Notes under the pieces: model-generated | Seen by the model: the letters and a program-made list of their open reading frames with translations, nothing else | Told to the model about the DNA's origin: nothing | The model's database searches: none | Assembly: GCF_006442975.2 (NCBI RefSeq) | Contig: NZ_CP083954.1 | Coordinates: forward strand, 3,541,501 to 3,605,500 | Source: Mesorhizobium sp. B2-1-1 | GTDB taxonomy: Bacteria > Pseudomonadota > Alphaproteobacteria > Rhizobiales > Rhizobiaceae | DNA length: 64,000 nucleotides | Direction of reading: 5' to 3' | Shown here: positions 26,876 through 37,401 of the stretch, piece after piece | How positions within the stretch are numbered: position 1 is the first letter of the stretch | Layout of the letters: every line of letters begins with the position of its first letter | Translations under genes and position numbers: made by a program

Positions 26876-28600
26876 ATGCGACGGCAATTATTGACATCTA
26901 CGACCGCCCTTGTCCTCTTGCTCGGCGTGGGCAACGCCTATGCCGGCATGGACGAGGCAAAAGCCTTTCTTGACAAGGAGATAGGCGATCTGTCGACGCT
27001 TTCGCGCGCCGATCAGGAAAAGGAAATGCAGTGGTTCGTCGACGCCGCCAAGCCGTTCGCCGGCATGGATATCAAGGTCGTGTCGGAAACGCTGACGACG
27101 CATCAATACGAGTCGCAGGTTCTGGCTCCGGCCTTCACCGCCATCACCGGCATCAAGGTCACGCACGACGTCATCCAGGAAGGCGACGTCGTTGAAAAGA
27201 TCCAGACCCAGATGCAGACTGGCCAGAACCTCTATGACGGCTGGGTCAACGATTCCGACCTGATCGGCACCCACTGGCGTTACCAGCAGGTGCGCAACCT
27301 GACCGACTGGATGGCGGGCGAAGGCAAGGATGTCACCAATCCGAACCTCGATGTGAAGGATTTCATCGGCACCTCCTTCACCACCGCTCCGGACAAGAAG
27401 CTCTATCAGCTTCCCGACCAGCAGTTCGCCAACCTCTACTGGTTCCGCTACGACTGGTTCAACGACGAGAAGAACAAGGCCGACTTCAAGGCCAAGTACG
27501 GCTACGATCTCGGCGTTCCCGTCAATTGGTCGGCCTATGAGGACATTGCCGAGTTCTTCACCGGCCGCGACGTCGACGGCAAGAAGGTCTACGGCCATAT
27601 GGACTACGGCAAGAAGGACCCGTCGCTCGGCTGGCGCTTTACCGATGCCTGGCTATCGATGGCCGGCAATGGCGACAAGGGTATCCCGAACGGCCTGCCG
27701 GTCGACGAATGGGGCATCAAGGTCAACGAGAAATCGCAGCCGGTCGGCTCCTGCACGGCGCGGGGCGGCGACACCAACGGCCCGGCCGCCGTCTACTCGA
27801 TCCAGAAATATCTCGATTGGCTGAAGGCCTACGCACCACAGGAAGCGCAGGGCATGACCTTCTCGGAATCCGGTCCGGTTCCCGCGCAGGGCAATGTTGC
27901 CCAGCAGATCTTCTGGTACACGGCCTTCACCGCCGACATGGTCAAGCCCGGCCTGCCCGTCATGAACGACGACGGCACGCCGAAATGGCGCATGGCTCCG
28001 TCGCCGCACGGTGTCTACTGGAAGGACGGCATGAAGCTCGGCTACCAGGATGTCGGTTCGTGGACGCTGATGAAGTCGACCCCGACCGACCGTGCCAAGG
28101 CCGCCTGGCTCTACGCCCAGTTCGTCACCTCGAAGACGGTGGACGTGAAGAAGAGCCATGTCGGCCTCACCTTCATCCGCGACTCCACCATTCACGACAA
28201 GAGCTTCACGGAGCGCGCGCCGAAGCTCGGCGGCCTGATCGAGTTCTATCGCTCGCCGGCCCGCGTGCAATGGTCGCCGACCGGCACAAACGTGCCGGAC
28301 TATCCGAAGCTGGCACAGCTGTGGTGGCAGGCGATCGGCGATGCCTCGTCGGGCGCAAAGAGTGCGCAGGAAGCGATGGATTCGCTTTGCGCCGAGCAGG
28401 AGAAGGTCATGGGCCGCATCGAGAGGTCCGGCGTCCAGGGCGATATCGGGCCGAAGCTCGCCGAGGAACATGATCTCGCCTACTGGAATGCCGACGCGGT
28501 CAAGGCCGGCAATCTCGCTCCCCAGCTCAAGATCGAGAACGAGAAGGAGAAGCCCCAGACCATCAACTATGACGAGCTGGTCAAGAGCTGGCAGAAGTAG
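26876..28600 (+). CDS. glpV: Glycerol ABC transporter periplasmic binding protein GlpV
   Basis: A 574-residue extracytoplasmic solute-binding protein. Residues 1-23 form a signal peptide (RRQLLTSTTALVLLLGVGNAYA). The mature protein belongs to the family 1 extracellular solute-binding proteins and is unusually long for this group. GGAGG precedes the ATG at 26876. As the binding protein it determines specificity for glycerol by analogy with the Rhizobium leguminosarum system. Confidence 0.92.
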   Translation: MRRQLLTSTTALVLLLGVGNAYAGMDEAKAFLDKEIGDLSTLSRADQEKEMQWFVDAAKPFAGMDIKVVSETLTTHQYESQVLAPAFTAITGIKVTHDVIQEGDVVEKIQTQMQTGQNLYDGWVNDSDLIGTHWRYQQVRNLTDWMAGEGKDVTNPNLDVKDFIGTSFTTAPDKKLYQLPDQQFANLYWFRYDWFNDEKNKADFKAKYGYDLGVPVNWSAYEDIAEFFTGRDVDGKKVYGHMDYGKKDPSLGWRFTDAWLSMAGNGDKGIPNGLPVDEWGIKVNEKSQPVGSCTARGGDTNGPAAVYSIQKYLDWLKAYAPQEAQGMTFSESGPVPAQGNVAQQIFWYTAFTADMVKPGLPVMNDDGTPKWRMAPSPHGVYWKDGMKLGYQDVGSWTLMKSTPTDRAKAAWLYAQFVTSKTVDVKKSHVGLTFIRDSTIHDKSFTERAPKLGGLIEFYRSPARVQWSPTGTNVPDYPKLAQLWWQAIGDASSGAKSAQEAMDSLCAEQEKVMGRIERSGVQGDIGPKLAEEHDLAYWNADAVKAGNLAPQLKIENEKEKPQTINYDELVKSWQK

Positions 28601-28639
28601 GACTGACCTATGCGGGCGTTCGCGCCCGTGTAAAATTCA

Positions 28640-28670
28640 GGGAGGCGGCACGTTGCCGTCTCCCTTCTTT
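28640..28670 (+). terminator. Terminator-like hairpin between glpV and glpK
   Basis: GGGAGGCGGC and GCCGTCTCCC pair over ten positions (one G-T) with an ACGTT loop, and TTCTTT follows. It stands between two genes of the same pathway, so it may attenuate rather than end transcription. Confidence 0.65.
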
Positions 28671-28693
28671 GTGTCGTGACGGAGGAAGTGCGA

Positions 28694-30187
28694 ATGAATG
28701 GCTTTGTCCTGGCAATCGACCAAGGCACCACGTCGAGCCGGTCGATTCTGTTCGACGGCGACATGAAAGTCGTCGGCAGCAGCCAGCAAGAATTCACCCA
28801 GCACTATCCTGCTTCCGGCTGGGTCGAGCATGACCCGGAAGATATCTGGGCCAGCGTCGTGGCGACCGTGAAGGGCGCATTGAAGAATGCCGGGCGGGAG
28901 GCATCGGACGTCGCCGCGGTCGGCATAACCAACCAGCGCGAGACCGTCGTCATTTGGGACAGGGCGACCGGCAAGCCGATCCACAACGCCATCGTCTGGC
29001 AGGACCGGCGCACCGCGCCGCTATGCCGGAAGCTGAAGAAGCAGGGATTGGAAAAGACCTTCACCAGGAAGACCGGCCTGCTGCTCGATCCGTATTTCTC
29101 CGGCACGAAGATAGCCTGGATGCTGGACAAGGTGAAAGGCGCCAGGAGACGCGCCGAGAAAGGCGAATTGCTGGCCGGCACCATCGACAGTTTCCTGATC
29201 TGGCGCCTGACCGGCGGCAGGGTGCATGCCACCGACGCCACAAACGCCTCCCGCACGCTAGTCTACAACATCGAGAAGAATGCCTGGGACGACGAGCTGC
29301 TGGCCATCCTGAACATTCCGGCAAGGATGCTCCCCGAGGTGAAGGACTGCGCCGATGATTTTGGAATCACGCAGAAAAATCTCTTTGGCGCCGAGATAAG
29401 GATCCTCGGCGTTGCCGGCGATCAGCATGCCGCGACCATCGGCCAGGCCTGTTTCGAGCCCGGCATGATGAAATCGACCTACGGCACCGGCTGTTTCGCG
29501 CTGCTCAACACCGGCACCGACCTGGTGCGCTCGAAGAACCGGCTGTTGACCACGATTGCCTATCGGCTGAACGGCAAGACCACCTATGCGCTGGAAGGAT
29601 CGATCTTCATCGCCGGCGCCGCCGTGCAGTGGTTGCGCGACGGCATCAAGGTGATCGGCAAGGCCGAACAGAGCGGCAAGCTGGCGGCCGAGGCCGATCC
29701 GACCCAGGACGTGTATCTGGTGCCGGCCTTTGTCGGGCTCGGCGCGCCCCACTGGGATGCCGAGGCGCGGGGCGCGATCTTTGGCCTGACCCGCAATTCG
29801 GGGCCGGCGGAGTTTGCCCGCGCCGCGCTCGAATCCGTCGCCTACCAGACGCGCGACCTGCTCGATGCCATGCGCAAGGATTGGAAGGGTACGGCGGCCA
29901 AGACGGTGCTTCGGGTCGACGGCGGCATGGTGGCATCCGACTGGACCATGCAACGGCTGGCCGACATTCTTGACGCGCCGGTCGACCGTCCGACCATTCT
30001 GGAGACGACCGCGCTCGGTGCCGCCTGGCTCGCCGGCTCGAAGGCGGGCGTGTGGCCGAAGGCGCGGGAATTCGCCAAGACATGGGCGCTCGACCGGCGC
30101 TTCAGACCGGACATGGAACCAGCGGTACGCTCGGCCAAGCTGGCGGGGTGGCGCGATGCTGTTCGCAGGACGCTGAGCGTGCCATAA
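28694..30187 (+). CDS. glpK: Glycerol kinase
   Basis: A 497-residue FGGY-family kinase that traps imported glycerol as glycerol-3-phosphate. The phosphate-binding loop [15 protein letters not shown] is at residues 6-20, and [15 protein letters not shown] and [13 protein letters not shown] are the other two family signatures. The ATG at 28694 follows GGAGG at the usual distance. It completes the uptake and catabolism route with the importer and GlpD. Confidence 0.97.
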   Translation: MNGFVLAIDQGTTSSRSILFDGDMKVVGSSQQEFTQHYPASGWVEHDPEDIWASVVATVKGALKNAGREASDVAAVGITNQRETVVIWDRATGKPIHNAIVWQDRRTAPLCRKLKKQGLEKTFTRKTGLLLDPYFSGTKIAWMLDKVKGARRRAEKGELLAGTIDSFLIWRLTGGRVHATDATNASRTLVYNIEKNAWDDELLAILNIPARMLPEVKDCADDFGITQKNLFGAEIRILGVAGDQHAATIGQACFEPGMMKSTYGTGCFALLNTGTDLVRSKNRLLTTIAYRLNGKTTYALEGSIFIAGAAVQWLRDGIKVIGKAEQSGKLAAEADPTQDVYLVPAFVGLGAPHWDAEARGAIFGLTRNSGPAEFARAALESVAYQTRDLLDAMRKDWKGTAAKTVLRVDGGMVASDWTMQRLADILDAPVDRPTILETTALGAAWLAGSKAGVWPKAREFAKTWALDRRFRPDMEPAVRSAKLAGWRDAVRRTLSVP

Positions 30188-30214
30188 CCAACAGTCAGAT
30201 CGGGCGAGGGGGAA

Positions 30215-30682
30215 ATGAAGCCAAACTGGTACTCTGCTTGGCGCGCCGAGGCTATCAAACAACTTGAGGCCAAGAATAAGCGCTTGGAGGAAGAATTCCG
30301 CATCGGCCACTGGTCGCGCTATGACTTGAGCAACGGAAAGCTCTTGTTCTCCAAGGACGGAGCGATCAAGGTGATCACCGAAATCCAGATCGCCGGTTCC
30401 ACGAATGTCAAGGCACAGAACTGGCTCTGGGCGTGGGCAAATTCAAATCTGCCCGATAGTCTTCTTAGAGATGCAAAGCTGGTTCGGTTCTTCGGCGAGA
30501 AGAACGGCATTGACGAACTGGCTCAGGCTTACGTGATAGATGGGGATCAGCTGGAAGTGCTGGGTTGGGAATTGGCGGCCGTCACGGTTCGAATTTGCGA
30601 TGCCGTCGGAGCGTACCGATCACCCCGTGGTGAAGGTGGCGCACTTTATTATATCTTCAAGACCATTAATTGGGCCAGCTGA
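30215..30682 (+). CDS. DUF6882-like protein
   Basis: A 155-residue soluble protein. The tryptophan-rich segment NVKAQNWLWAWANSNLP and the later QAYVIDGDQLEVLGWELAAVTVRICDAVGAYR recall the DUF6882 family, sometimes found with toxin-immunity loci, but the function is not known. Its codon use is lower in GC than that of the neighbouring glp genes, which hints at acquisition. A strong terminator lies 36 bases after the stop. Confidence 0.7.
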   Translation: MKPNWYSAWRAEAIKQLEAKNKRLEEEFRIGHWSRYDLSNGKLLFSKDGAIKVITEIQIAGSTNVKAQNWLWAWANSNLPDSLLRDAKLVRFFGEKNGIDELAQAYVIDGDQLEVLGWELAAVTVRICDAVGAYRSPRGEGGALYYIFKTINWAS

Positions 30683-30717
30683 TCACAGCCTGCCCGGGGA
30701 CCGTCCTCGCACGACAG

Positions 30718-30747
30718 AAAGCCCGCGCCATTTCCGGCACGGGCTTT
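30718..30747. terminator. Bidirectional terminator
   Basis: AAAGCCCGCGCC and GGCACGGGCTTT pair with one mismatch across a 6-base loop. The A and T runs on both sides make it usable for the DUF6882 gene and for the convergent gene at 30782. Confidence 0.8.
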
Positions 30748-30781
30748 GACTTTCTATCCCTCTGACGAACACTGTCGCCCA

Positions 30782-31252
30782 TCAGTAGGGTGAAATGCAC
30801 TGCTGGCGCGGGCCGTTATACGGCTGGAACGTGTTGTCGGATGCGCGGTAGGAACGGTAACGGTCATAGCACCACTGCACATGCGAATTGCCTTCATAGA
30901 CGCGGTTCCGGTTGTTGGCGATCGCGCCGGTTATCAGCGCGCCAGTGGCGAAAGCAGCCAGCGGGAACCAGAAATCGCCGTGACGGCGATAGCCCGGGCG
31001 ATATTCACGGTAGCCGCGATGGCCGTTCCAGTAGGCTCCGCGGTTGTCGCGGTAGAAGTTGCGGTTGCCGCGAAACTCGCCGCGGAAGTTACGGCGCCGC
31101 TCCCAGGGCCTGTACTGCACGGTCTGGACATCGGACGAGACCGATGCAGGCTGCGGCACATAGGCCGGTGCGGCTTCGACCGGCATGGCCGCCGCCACTG
31201 CGAACGAAGCTGACAGTGTGGTCGCCAGCAAACCCGACAGGACTTTGTTCAT
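30782..31252 (-). CDS. BA14K-like exported protein
   Basis: A 156-residue protein. Residues 1-28 are a signal peptide (LSGLLATTLSASFAVAAAM, cleavage near VEA-AP). A basic Arg/Tyr/Asn-rich middle (RNFYRDNRGAYWNGHRGYRE) is followed by a hydrophobic segment (FPLAAFATGALITGAIA) and a C-terminal domain with HVQWCYDRYRSYRASDNTF, the BA14K signature first described in Brucella. AGGAGA stands before the ATG at 31252. The function is unknown; an envelope or lectin-like role has been proposed for relatives. Confidence 0.83.
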   Translation of the reverse strand: MNKVLSGLLATTLSASFAVAAAMPVEAAPAYVPQPASVSSDVQTVQYRPWERRRNFRGEFRGNRNFYRDNRGAYWNGHRGYREYRPGYRRHGDFWFPLAAFATGALITGAIANNRNRVYEGNSHVQWCYDRYRSYRASDNTFQPYNGPRQQCISPY

Positions 31253-31487
31253 GATCTTCTCCTTGAGAGGTTGACGTCCCTTGTGGCGGAGGAAACGGAC
31301 ACGCTCGCGAATTGTTCCTGGAAAAAAAGGCAAGTTGCTGATTTGTAATGTTTCTCCGGTTTGGGATCGATGGAGGCCACAGGGTCTTCGCCTGGCTGGC
31401 AAAGGTTCGGCATGTCCTTGCCGAAACGGTCGGCCGGGAGAGCCGGCACGGCGGGAACGCATGGCTTGGTGGCCCCGTTTTTTCCGG

Positions 31488-31516
31488 TTGACCGGTCGAG
31501 GCACTCTCCCTATGTT
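31488..31516 (+). promoter_or_regulatory. Probable tRNA-Lys promoter
   Basis: TTGACC (31488-31493) and TATGTT (31511-31516) are separated by 17 bases and end 36 bases before the tRNA. The rest of 31253-31487, between the BA14K-like gene and this site, shows no gene. Confidence 0.65.
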
Positions 31517-31552
31517 CCGCGCAATTTCGAGGGCGCCGTTTCCAGCCCACGG

Positions 31553-31628
31553 GAGCGCGTAGCTCAGCCGGTAGAGCAACTGACTTTTAATCAGTAGGTC
31601 TCGGGTTCGAACCCCGACGCGCTCACCA
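31553..31628 (+). tRNA. tRNA-Lys (anticodon TTT)
   Basis: A 76-base cloverleaf. The acceptor stem pairs GAGCGCG with CGCGCTC, the D arm has AGCTCAGCCGGTAGAGC, the anticodon stem pairs CTGA/TCAG around CTTTTAA, and the T arm contains GGTTCGAACCCC. The anticodon is TTT, read as lysine. The CCA end is encoded. Confidence 0.97.
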
Positions 31629-31629
31629 C

Positions 31630-32115
31630 TCAGTCCCGTGACAAATGCACGTTCAGGACAGCGGCTTTTTTGGCGATCAGTCCTTCCAGATCCGCGTCCG
31701 ATCGGGTGGTGCCGGTGCGTTGGCGCAGCAGGGAGATCATCGCGCTCATCGAAAGCGGGGCGGTTTTTTGCTGAATCAGGATCGCGTCCACCGCGCCGGC
31801 AACGTCGGGGCCTTCCGCTGGTGCTCTCATGGTCGGATCCTTTCTGTCCAGCTCCGCCTCGGTGCCGCCGACCGATCCTCTGATGCCGCGGTCAAAGACG
31901 ACGGCCAACCCGTTCTTGACGGCGAGGGCCGCGACCATGTCGTCGAGTTCGTGGTCCGAAAAGCTGCGGTCGGAAGGCGTGGGTTTCAGGATTCTGTGAA
32001 TCACCCTGGCGGCCTGGTCCGTCGAAACATAGCCGAAGCGCTGTTTTCTAGCTTCGACATATTGTTCGATGATCATGTCAAGCCGGCGGGCTGCAATGTC
32101 CTTTGATTGCTGCAT
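31630..32115 (-). CDS. Hypothetical protein beside tRNA-Lys
   Basis: A 161-residue soluble protein that I do not recognise. The N-terminal 50 residues are helical with an alternating charged pattern (AARRLDMIIEQYVEARKQRF). The C-terminal part, PLSMSAMISLLRQRTGTTRSDADLEGLIAKKA, resembles a small helical domain. It ends one base after the tRNA on the opposite strand. AGGAGGTTCCG lies before the ATG at 32115, supporting translation. Confidence 0.7.
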   Translation of the reverse strand: MQQSKDIAARRLDMIIEQYVEARKQRFGYVSTDQAARVIHRILKPTPSDRSFSDHELDDMVAALAVKNGLAVVFDRGIRGSVGGTEAELDRKDPTMRAPAEGPDVAGAVDAILIQQKTAPLSMSAMISLLRQRTGTTRSDADLEGLIAKKAAVLNVHLSRD

Positions 32116-32282
32116 CGGAACCTCCTCGGGTCGTCATGGCGCGCAGGAGCAGCACCTAAAGAGATAGGGCCGCCCGGAAGAACATCAAACATGAGAAATG
32201 ACGCATCTGCCGATGGCGGAGGAACGATCGCGCCGCTGATGCATTTTTGCCTTTGACCAGCTTATTGAGGGAACGCAGGCCA

Positions 32283-33341
32283 ATGAAGATCGCCCATATC
32301 GCGCCGCTGTATGAATCCGTGCCGCCAAGGCTCTATGGAGGCACCGAACGCATCATCTCCTATCTCACCGAAGCTCTGGTCGGGCTCGGCCACGATGTAA
32401 CGTTGTTTGCCAGCGGCGATACCAGGACCTCCGCCCGGCTGGTCGCGTGCCGGGAACGGGCGCTGCGCCTCGATCCCCGGCCGTTGAAGTCGGAGATCGC
32501 GGCGCATCTTTCGATGCTCGAGGAAGTCAGGAAACAGGCCGACGATTTCGACATTCTTCACTTCCATCTCAGCCACTTCCTGCATTTCCCGTTTTTCCGC
32601 CATATGCCGGAGCGCACGGTGACGACGCCGCATGGCAGGCTGGACTATGTGGATCTGGCACAGGCCTATGAGCGGTTCCCGCGTTTTCCGATGATTTCCA
32701 TTTCACGCAGCCAGAGGACGAGGCTCGCGTCCGCCAACTGGTTGGCGACCATCCATCATGGGCTGCCGCTCGATCTCTATAGGCCGGATTTTGAAGCCGG
32801 CTCCGACGGCACATATCTGGCGTTCCTCGGCAGGATGTCGCGCGACAAGCGGCCGGACCGGGCGATCGAGATTGCCAGGCGCACGGGCCTGAGGCTCAAG
32901 CTCGCGGCCAAGGTGGGCGACGGCGACCGGGCCTATTTCGAGGAGGTCGTCCAGCCGCTGATCGATGGCGATCGCGTCGAATATGTCGGCGAGATCAGCG
33001 AGGACCAGAAGAGCAGGTTTCTCGGCAATGCCGCTGCCTTGCTGTTCCCCATCGACTGGCCCGAGCCTTTTGGTCTGGCGGTAATCGAGGCGATGGCCTG
33101 CGGAACCCCTGTCATGGCTTGGAGCTGCGGCGCCATGCCCGAGATCATCGATCACGGTGTGACCGGCTTCGTCGTCGAAACCCTCGAGGATGCCGTCGCC
33201 ACCATGCCGGCCCTGCTTCAGCTCGACAGGCGCCGGATAAGGGCCGTTTTCGAAGGACGGTTCTCGGCCGACCGCATGGCGCGCGACTATGTCGCCACCT
33301 ATTCACAGGCGATCGACACTCAACAAATCAGGGCTTCCTAG
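32283..33341 (+). CDS. Family 4 glycosyltransferase
   Basis: A 352-residue GT-B retaining glycosyltransferase. The start MKIAHIAPLYESVPPRLYGGTERII is the glycine-rich acceptor loop, and EPFGLAVIEAMACGTPVMAW near residues 260-280 is the EX7E nucleotide-sugar motif. It precedes a debranching-type enzyme and an OtsA/OtsB pair, suggesting a role in alpha-glucan or oligosaccharide synthesis. Donor and acceptor are not determined by sequence. Confidence 0.9.
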   Translation: MKIAHIAPLYESVPPRLYGGTERIISYLTEALVGLGHDVTLFASGDTRTSARLVACRERALRLDPRPLKSEIAAHLSMLEEVRKQADDFDILHFHLSHFLHFPFFRHMPERTVTTPHGRLDYVDLAQAYERFPRFPMISISRSQRTRLASANWLATIHHGLPLDLYRPDFEAGSDGTYLAFLGRMSRDKRPDRAIEIARRTGLRLKLAAKVGDGDRAYFEEVVQPLIDGDRVEYVGEISEDQKSRFLGNAAALLFPIDWPEPFGLAVIEAMACGTPVMAWSCGAMPEIIDHGVTGFVVETLEDAVATMPALLQLDRRRIRAVFEGRFSADRMARDYVATYSQAIDTQQIRAS

Positions 33342-33380
33342 TACAGTGCCCCGTTCAGAAACAAGCACGGGACAGTCTTC

Positions 33381-35549
33381 TTGACCATCACCCAACTTGA
33401 CGAGCGCAAGCTTGATCCCGCAATAGCCCTGGCCTCCCTGGACGAAACCGCGCCGAGGGAACCGCACCGGCTCTTCGCACTCAAGCATGGCGACTGCTTC
33501 GCCGTCGCCGATTCCTATGGCGACATACGCGGTGTGGGCGACGGCTTCTTCCGCGACGACACGCGCGTGCTTTCCGAATTCCGCCTCGCGGTGGGCGGTC
33601 GTTCGACGTCGCTGCTGGGCGCATCGCTGAGCCAGGACAATGTCCTGTTCACCTCCAACCTGACCAATCTGCCTATAGAGAGTGCCGGCGGCCGTCCCAT
33701 CCCGCAAGGAGCGATCCACATCGAGCGTGTCAGGCTGCTGTGGGAGGACCGGCTGTATGAGCGCCTGACCCTTTCCAACTACAGCCAGGAACATTCGACC
33801 GTCCTGCTTTCGCTGCGCTTCGCCGCCGATTTCCGCGACATGTTCGAAGTTCGTGGCTCGACACGCGCCAAACGAGGCACCGCCCATACCGCCGAGATGG
33901 ACCAGAACTCGGTTCTGCTTCGCTATGAAGGCCTGGACAAGGTGGTGCGTACGTCGACGATATCGTTTTCGCAGAAACCCGACGAATTGACCTCCGACCG
34001 GGCGGATTTCTTCATTGCAGTCACCAAACGCAGCCGCAAGACACTGTATGTCGAGGTCGGCAGCGAGATGGCCGATGTGCCCGACCGCGACCGGTTTCGC
34101 GCCGCAGCGGCGCGCGCGCGTTTCGGCATGCGCGCCAAGCGCCGCCATGGCGCGACGCTGCACAGTTCGGGCAGGGTGTTCAACGACTGGATGGAGCGCG
34201 CCCGTGCCGATGTGGCGCTGCTCACCACCGAACTCGCGACCGGCCCTTATCCCTATGCCGGCATTCCGTGGTTCTCGACGGCCTTCGGCAGAGACGGCGT
34301 GATCTCGGCGTTGCAGATGCTCTGGCTCAATCCCGGCCTGGCGCGCGGCGTGCTTGCCTTTCTCGCGCAACATCAGGCGACCGAAACCTCGCCCTTCAGC
34401 GACTCTCAGCCCGGCAAGATCATGCATGAAACGCGCAAAGGTGAAATGACGGCGCTGAGCGAGTTGCCGTTCGGCCGCTACTATGGCGGCGTCGACACCA
34501 CCCCGCTCTACGTTCATCTCGCCTGCGCTTACGCGGACCGCACCGGCGACATGGTCTTTATCGACGGCCTGTGGCAGTCGCTATGTGCAGCCGCCGAATG
34601 GATCGAGGCGGCAAGCGCTTCGACCGGATTCGTCACCTACCGGCGTGCGGCGGAGTCAGGCCTCGCCAACCAGGGATGGAAGGACAGCTTTGATTCGGTC
34701 TTTCATGCAGACGGTCGTATCCCGAAGGGGCCGATCGCGCTGGTCGAGGTGCAGGGCTACGTCTTCGCGGCGTTCCAGGGGCTGGCGAGACTGGCTCGCC
34801 GGCGAGGCGAGACAGAAAAGGCGGAAGGCTGGGAAAGGCGGGCCGAAGAGATCCGCCGGCGGGTTGAAAGTCATTTCTGGATCGAAGAGCTGGGTTACTA
34901 CGCGCTGGCGCTCGATGGCGACGGCCGACCATGCGAGGTGCGCACGTCCAATGCTGGACATCTGCTCTATGTGGGGCTTCCGGATCCGGATCGGGCGCGG
35001 ATCGTCGCCGATCAGTTGCTGTCGGCTTCTTTTCACTCCGGCTGGGGATTGAGGACGCTCGCCGACGACGCAATATTCTTCAATCCCATGTCGTATCACA
35101 ATGGCTCCATCTGGCCGCACGACACGGCGATATGCGCGGCAGGCCTTGCGCGGTACGGCATTCGCGACAATGTGGTGCGGCTGATGAGCGGGACGTTCGA
35201 ATCCGCCGTCCATTTCAACATGCGCCTGCCCGAACTTTTCTGCGGCTTCACCCGCGCACCGGGCGAGGCGCCGATCGCGTATCCGGTCGCTTGCCTGCCG
35301 CAGGCCTGGTCGGCAGGTTCCGCCTTCATGCTGATGCAGGCCTGTCTGGGCCTCCATATCGACGGCTGGGCCGGCGAAATCCATGTCACAAGGCCGCGCC
35401 TGCCAATCGGCATCGACAGCCTGGTGATCCGCCATCTCGCGGTGGCGGGCACGGCAGTCGACCTGACGTTCCAGCGTGTAGGAGATCGTGTGGGCGCGTT
35501 CCTGGCCGACCGCCATGAAGGGTTGGCGCCTTTGATCGTGCGCAGCTAA
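33381..35549 (+). CDS. Glycogen debranching-type amylo-alpha-1,6-glucosidase
   Basis: A 722-residue protein. The N-terminal domain (residues 25-230, FALKHGDCFAVADSYGDIRGVGDGFFRDDTR) is the bacterial debranching-enzyme N-terminal fold. The C-terminal part is an (alpha/alpha)6 barrel with GIPWFSTAFGRDGVISALQML, typical of GH133/GH15-like enzymes, and YHNGSIWPHDTAICAAG, which has the catalytic-region pattern. The start is TTG at 33381. The substrate is probably an alpha-glucan or oligosaccharide. Confidence 0.87.
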   Translation: MTITQLDERKLDPAIALASLDETAPREPHRLFALKHGDCFAVADSYGDIRGVGDGFFRDDTRVLSEFRLAVGGRSTSLLGASLSQDNVLFTSNLTNLPIESAGGRPIPQGAIHIERVRLLWEDRLYERLTLSNYSQEHSTVLLSLRFAADFRDMFEVRGSTRAKRGTAHTAEMDQNSVLLRYEGLDKVVRTSTISFSQKPDELTSDRADFFIAVTKRSRKTLYVEVGSEMADVPDRDRFRAAAARARFGMRAKRRHGATLHSSGRVFNDWMERARADVALLTTELATGPYPYAGIPWFSTAFGRDGVISALQMLWLNPGLARGVLAFLAQHQATETSPFSDSQPGKIMHETRKGEMTALSELPFGRYYGGVDTTPLYVHLACAYADRTGDMVFIDGLWQSLCAAAEWIEAASASTGFVTYRRAAESGLANQGWKDSFDSVFHADGRIPKGPIALVEVQGYVFAAFQGLARLARRRGETEKAEGWERRAEEIRRRVESHFWIEELGYYALALDGDGRPCEVRTSNAGHLLYVGLPDPDRARIVADQLLSASFHSGWGLRTLADDAIFFNPMSYHNGSIWPHDTAICAAGLARYGIRDNVVRLMSGTFESAVHFNMRLPELFCGFTRAPGEAPIAYPVACLPQAWSAGSAFMLMQACLGLHIDGWAGEIHVTRPRLPIGIDSLVIRHLAVAGTAVDLTFQRVGDRVGAFLADRHEGLAPLIVRS

Positions 35550-35631
35550 AAACCGGAACCATCACCGGCGACGTGCGTTGCACCATCTCCCCCGCGGAGA
35601 GGCGCGACCTAGGCCGGAGCAATTCACATCG

Positions 35632-37401
35632 ATGCCAGACAACAATTTTGACTTCCTCCACTCTGCCTCCGCTCTATGGTTCGTCATTCTTGCCAGCCTC
35701 TGCGTTTCCCTTGTTGCCTTGGTGATTTCCGCGCTGCGATCCCGCCGGACCCCGTCGGAGCCGGCGAATGTCGAGCCTCCACCGGCTCGCGTCGTATTGC
35801 GGGAGTTCGAAAAGAATGGCCATTCCGCCGACGCGGCGCTCGTCAACTGGTCACCCTCGACACTGCGCGAAATACTGGCAAAGGAACTGCCGGACGCGCA
35901 AGTGATCGTCGTCTCCAACCGCGAGCCCTACATTCACAATCTCAGGGACGACAATGTCGACCTGGTTGTGCCGGCCAGTGGACTTGTCTCGGCGCTGGAG
36001 CCGATCACCCGTGCCTGCGCGGGGACCTGGATAGCCTATGGCGGCGGTTCGGCGGATCATCTCGTCGTCGACCAGCACGACCGCATCGAGGTCCCACCTG
36101 AGAACCCGTCCTACACGTTGCGCCGTGTCTGGCTGACCGACGAGGAACAGCAAGGCTATTACCTGGGCTTTGCCAATGAGGGTCTCTGGCCCCTGTGCCA
36201 CATAGCCTTTACGAGGCCCGTCTTCCGCACGTCCGACTGGGAAACATACGAAGCCGTCAATCGCAAATTCGCCGATACCGTCGTTGCCGAAGCCCGGAAC
36301 GAACGCCCGATCGTCCTCGTCCAGGATTATCATTTCGCGCTGCTGCCGCGAATGATCCGGGAACGCCTGCCCGATGCGATCATCATCACCTTCTGGCACA
36401 TTCCGTGGCCGAATTCGGAAGTCTTCAGCATCTGCCCCTGGCGGGAAAAGATCCTGGACGGCCTGCTGGGGAGCTCGATCATCGGCTTTCATACGCAGTT
36501 CCACTGCAACAACTTCATCGAGAGCGTCGACCGCTTCCTGGAAAGCAGGATCGAGCGCGAGGATTCGGCCATTTCCTACGGCGGCCAGACCAGCCTGGTC
36601 CACGCCTATCCGATCTCGATAGAGTGGCCGCCGGCTCAACTCGGGAAATTGCCCGCCATCGCGCAGTGCCGCGCGCGCATTCGCGAAAAATTCGGGCTGG
36701 CGGACAATGTCAGCCTCTGTGTCGGCGTCGAGCGCCTCGATTATACGAAAGGCATTCTCGACCGGTTTCACGCATTGGACGAACTGTTCAAGCAACACCC
36801 GGAGTGGATCGGCAAGGTGGCCTTCCTGCAGATCGCGGCGCCAAGCCGTGGAACCTTGCCGGCCTACCAGCAACTGCACGAGGAATGCCTGCGTTGCGCG
36901 GCGGAGCTCAACGAGCGTTATGGCCGGGACGGCTACACGCCTGTCTTGATGGTGGCTGAACACCATTCCCAGGAGCAGGTCTACGAAATCTACCGGGCCG
37001 CCGATGTCTGCATGGTGACCAGCCTGCACGACGGAATGAACCTGGTCGCCAAGGAATTTGTCGCCGCACGCGACGACGAGCAGGGCGTGCTGATGCTCAG
37101 CATGTTTGCCGGCGCTTCCAAGGAGCTTCTCGAGGCGCTGATCGTCAATCCTTACGACGCGACGATGATGGCCGAGGCGTTGCTGCAGGCATTGACCATG
37201 GTGCCCGCCGAGCAGCGCCAGCGCATGCAGCGCATGCGCGAGATCGTCCGCGACAACAATGTCTATCGCTGGGCGGGCAGCATGCTTCTCGACGCCGCCC
37301 GCTTGCGCAAGCGAATCGCGATCGACCCCGCCGGGCCGGGCTCCGTTGCCGCGGCCAATGTGATATCGCTGCTTGATCGCAAACGGGTCGCGGCGCTGTG
37401 A
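35632..37401 (+). CDS. Membrane-anchored GT20 (trehalose-6-phosphate synthase type)
   Basis: A 589-residue protein. It begins with a hydrophobic helix at residues 13-35 ([20 protein letters not shown]) and a linker, then a full GT20 domain. Typical OtsA elements are [38 protein letters not shown] and [17 protein letters not shown]. The glucose-phosphate loop reads VVSNREPY instead of the usual VSNRLP, so the acceptor may differ. Placing it before otsB argues for trehalose-6-phosphate synthesis. A related glucosylglycerol-phosphate synthase cannot be excluded. The start ATG is my choice; an upstream TTG at 35578 also exists. Confidence 0.85.
   Translation: MPDNNFDFLHSASALWFVILASLCVSLVALVISALRSRRTPSEPANVEPPPARVVLREFEKNGHSADAALVNWSPSTLREILAKELPDAQVIVVSNREPYIHNLRDDNVDLVVPASGLVSALEPITRACAGTWIAYGGGSADHLVVDQHDRIEVPPENPSYTLRRVWLTDEEQQGYYLGFANEGLWPLCHIAFTRPVFRTSDWETYEAVNRKFADTVVAEARNERPIVLVQDYHFALLPRMIRERLPDAIIITFWHIPWPNSEVFSICPWREKILDGLLGSSIIGFHTQFHCNNFIESVDRFLESRIEREDSAISYGGQTSLVHAYPISIEWPPAQLGKLPAIAQCRARIREKFGLADNVSLCVGVERLDYTKGILDRFHALDELFKQHPEWIGKVAFLQIAAPSRGTLPAYQQLHEECLRCAAELNERYGRDGYTPVLMVAEHHSQEQVYEIYRAADVCMVTSLHDGMNLVAKEFVAARDDEQGVLMLSMFAGASKELLEALIVNPYDATMMAEALLQALTMVPAEQRQRMQRMREIVRDNNVYRWAGSMLLDAARLRKRIAIDPAGPGSVAAANVISLLDRKRVAAL

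Noticed and set aside
30215..32115. tRNA-Lys as attachment site of a genomic island
   Set aside because: No integrase gene and no direct repeat of the tRNA 3' end is seen within the window.
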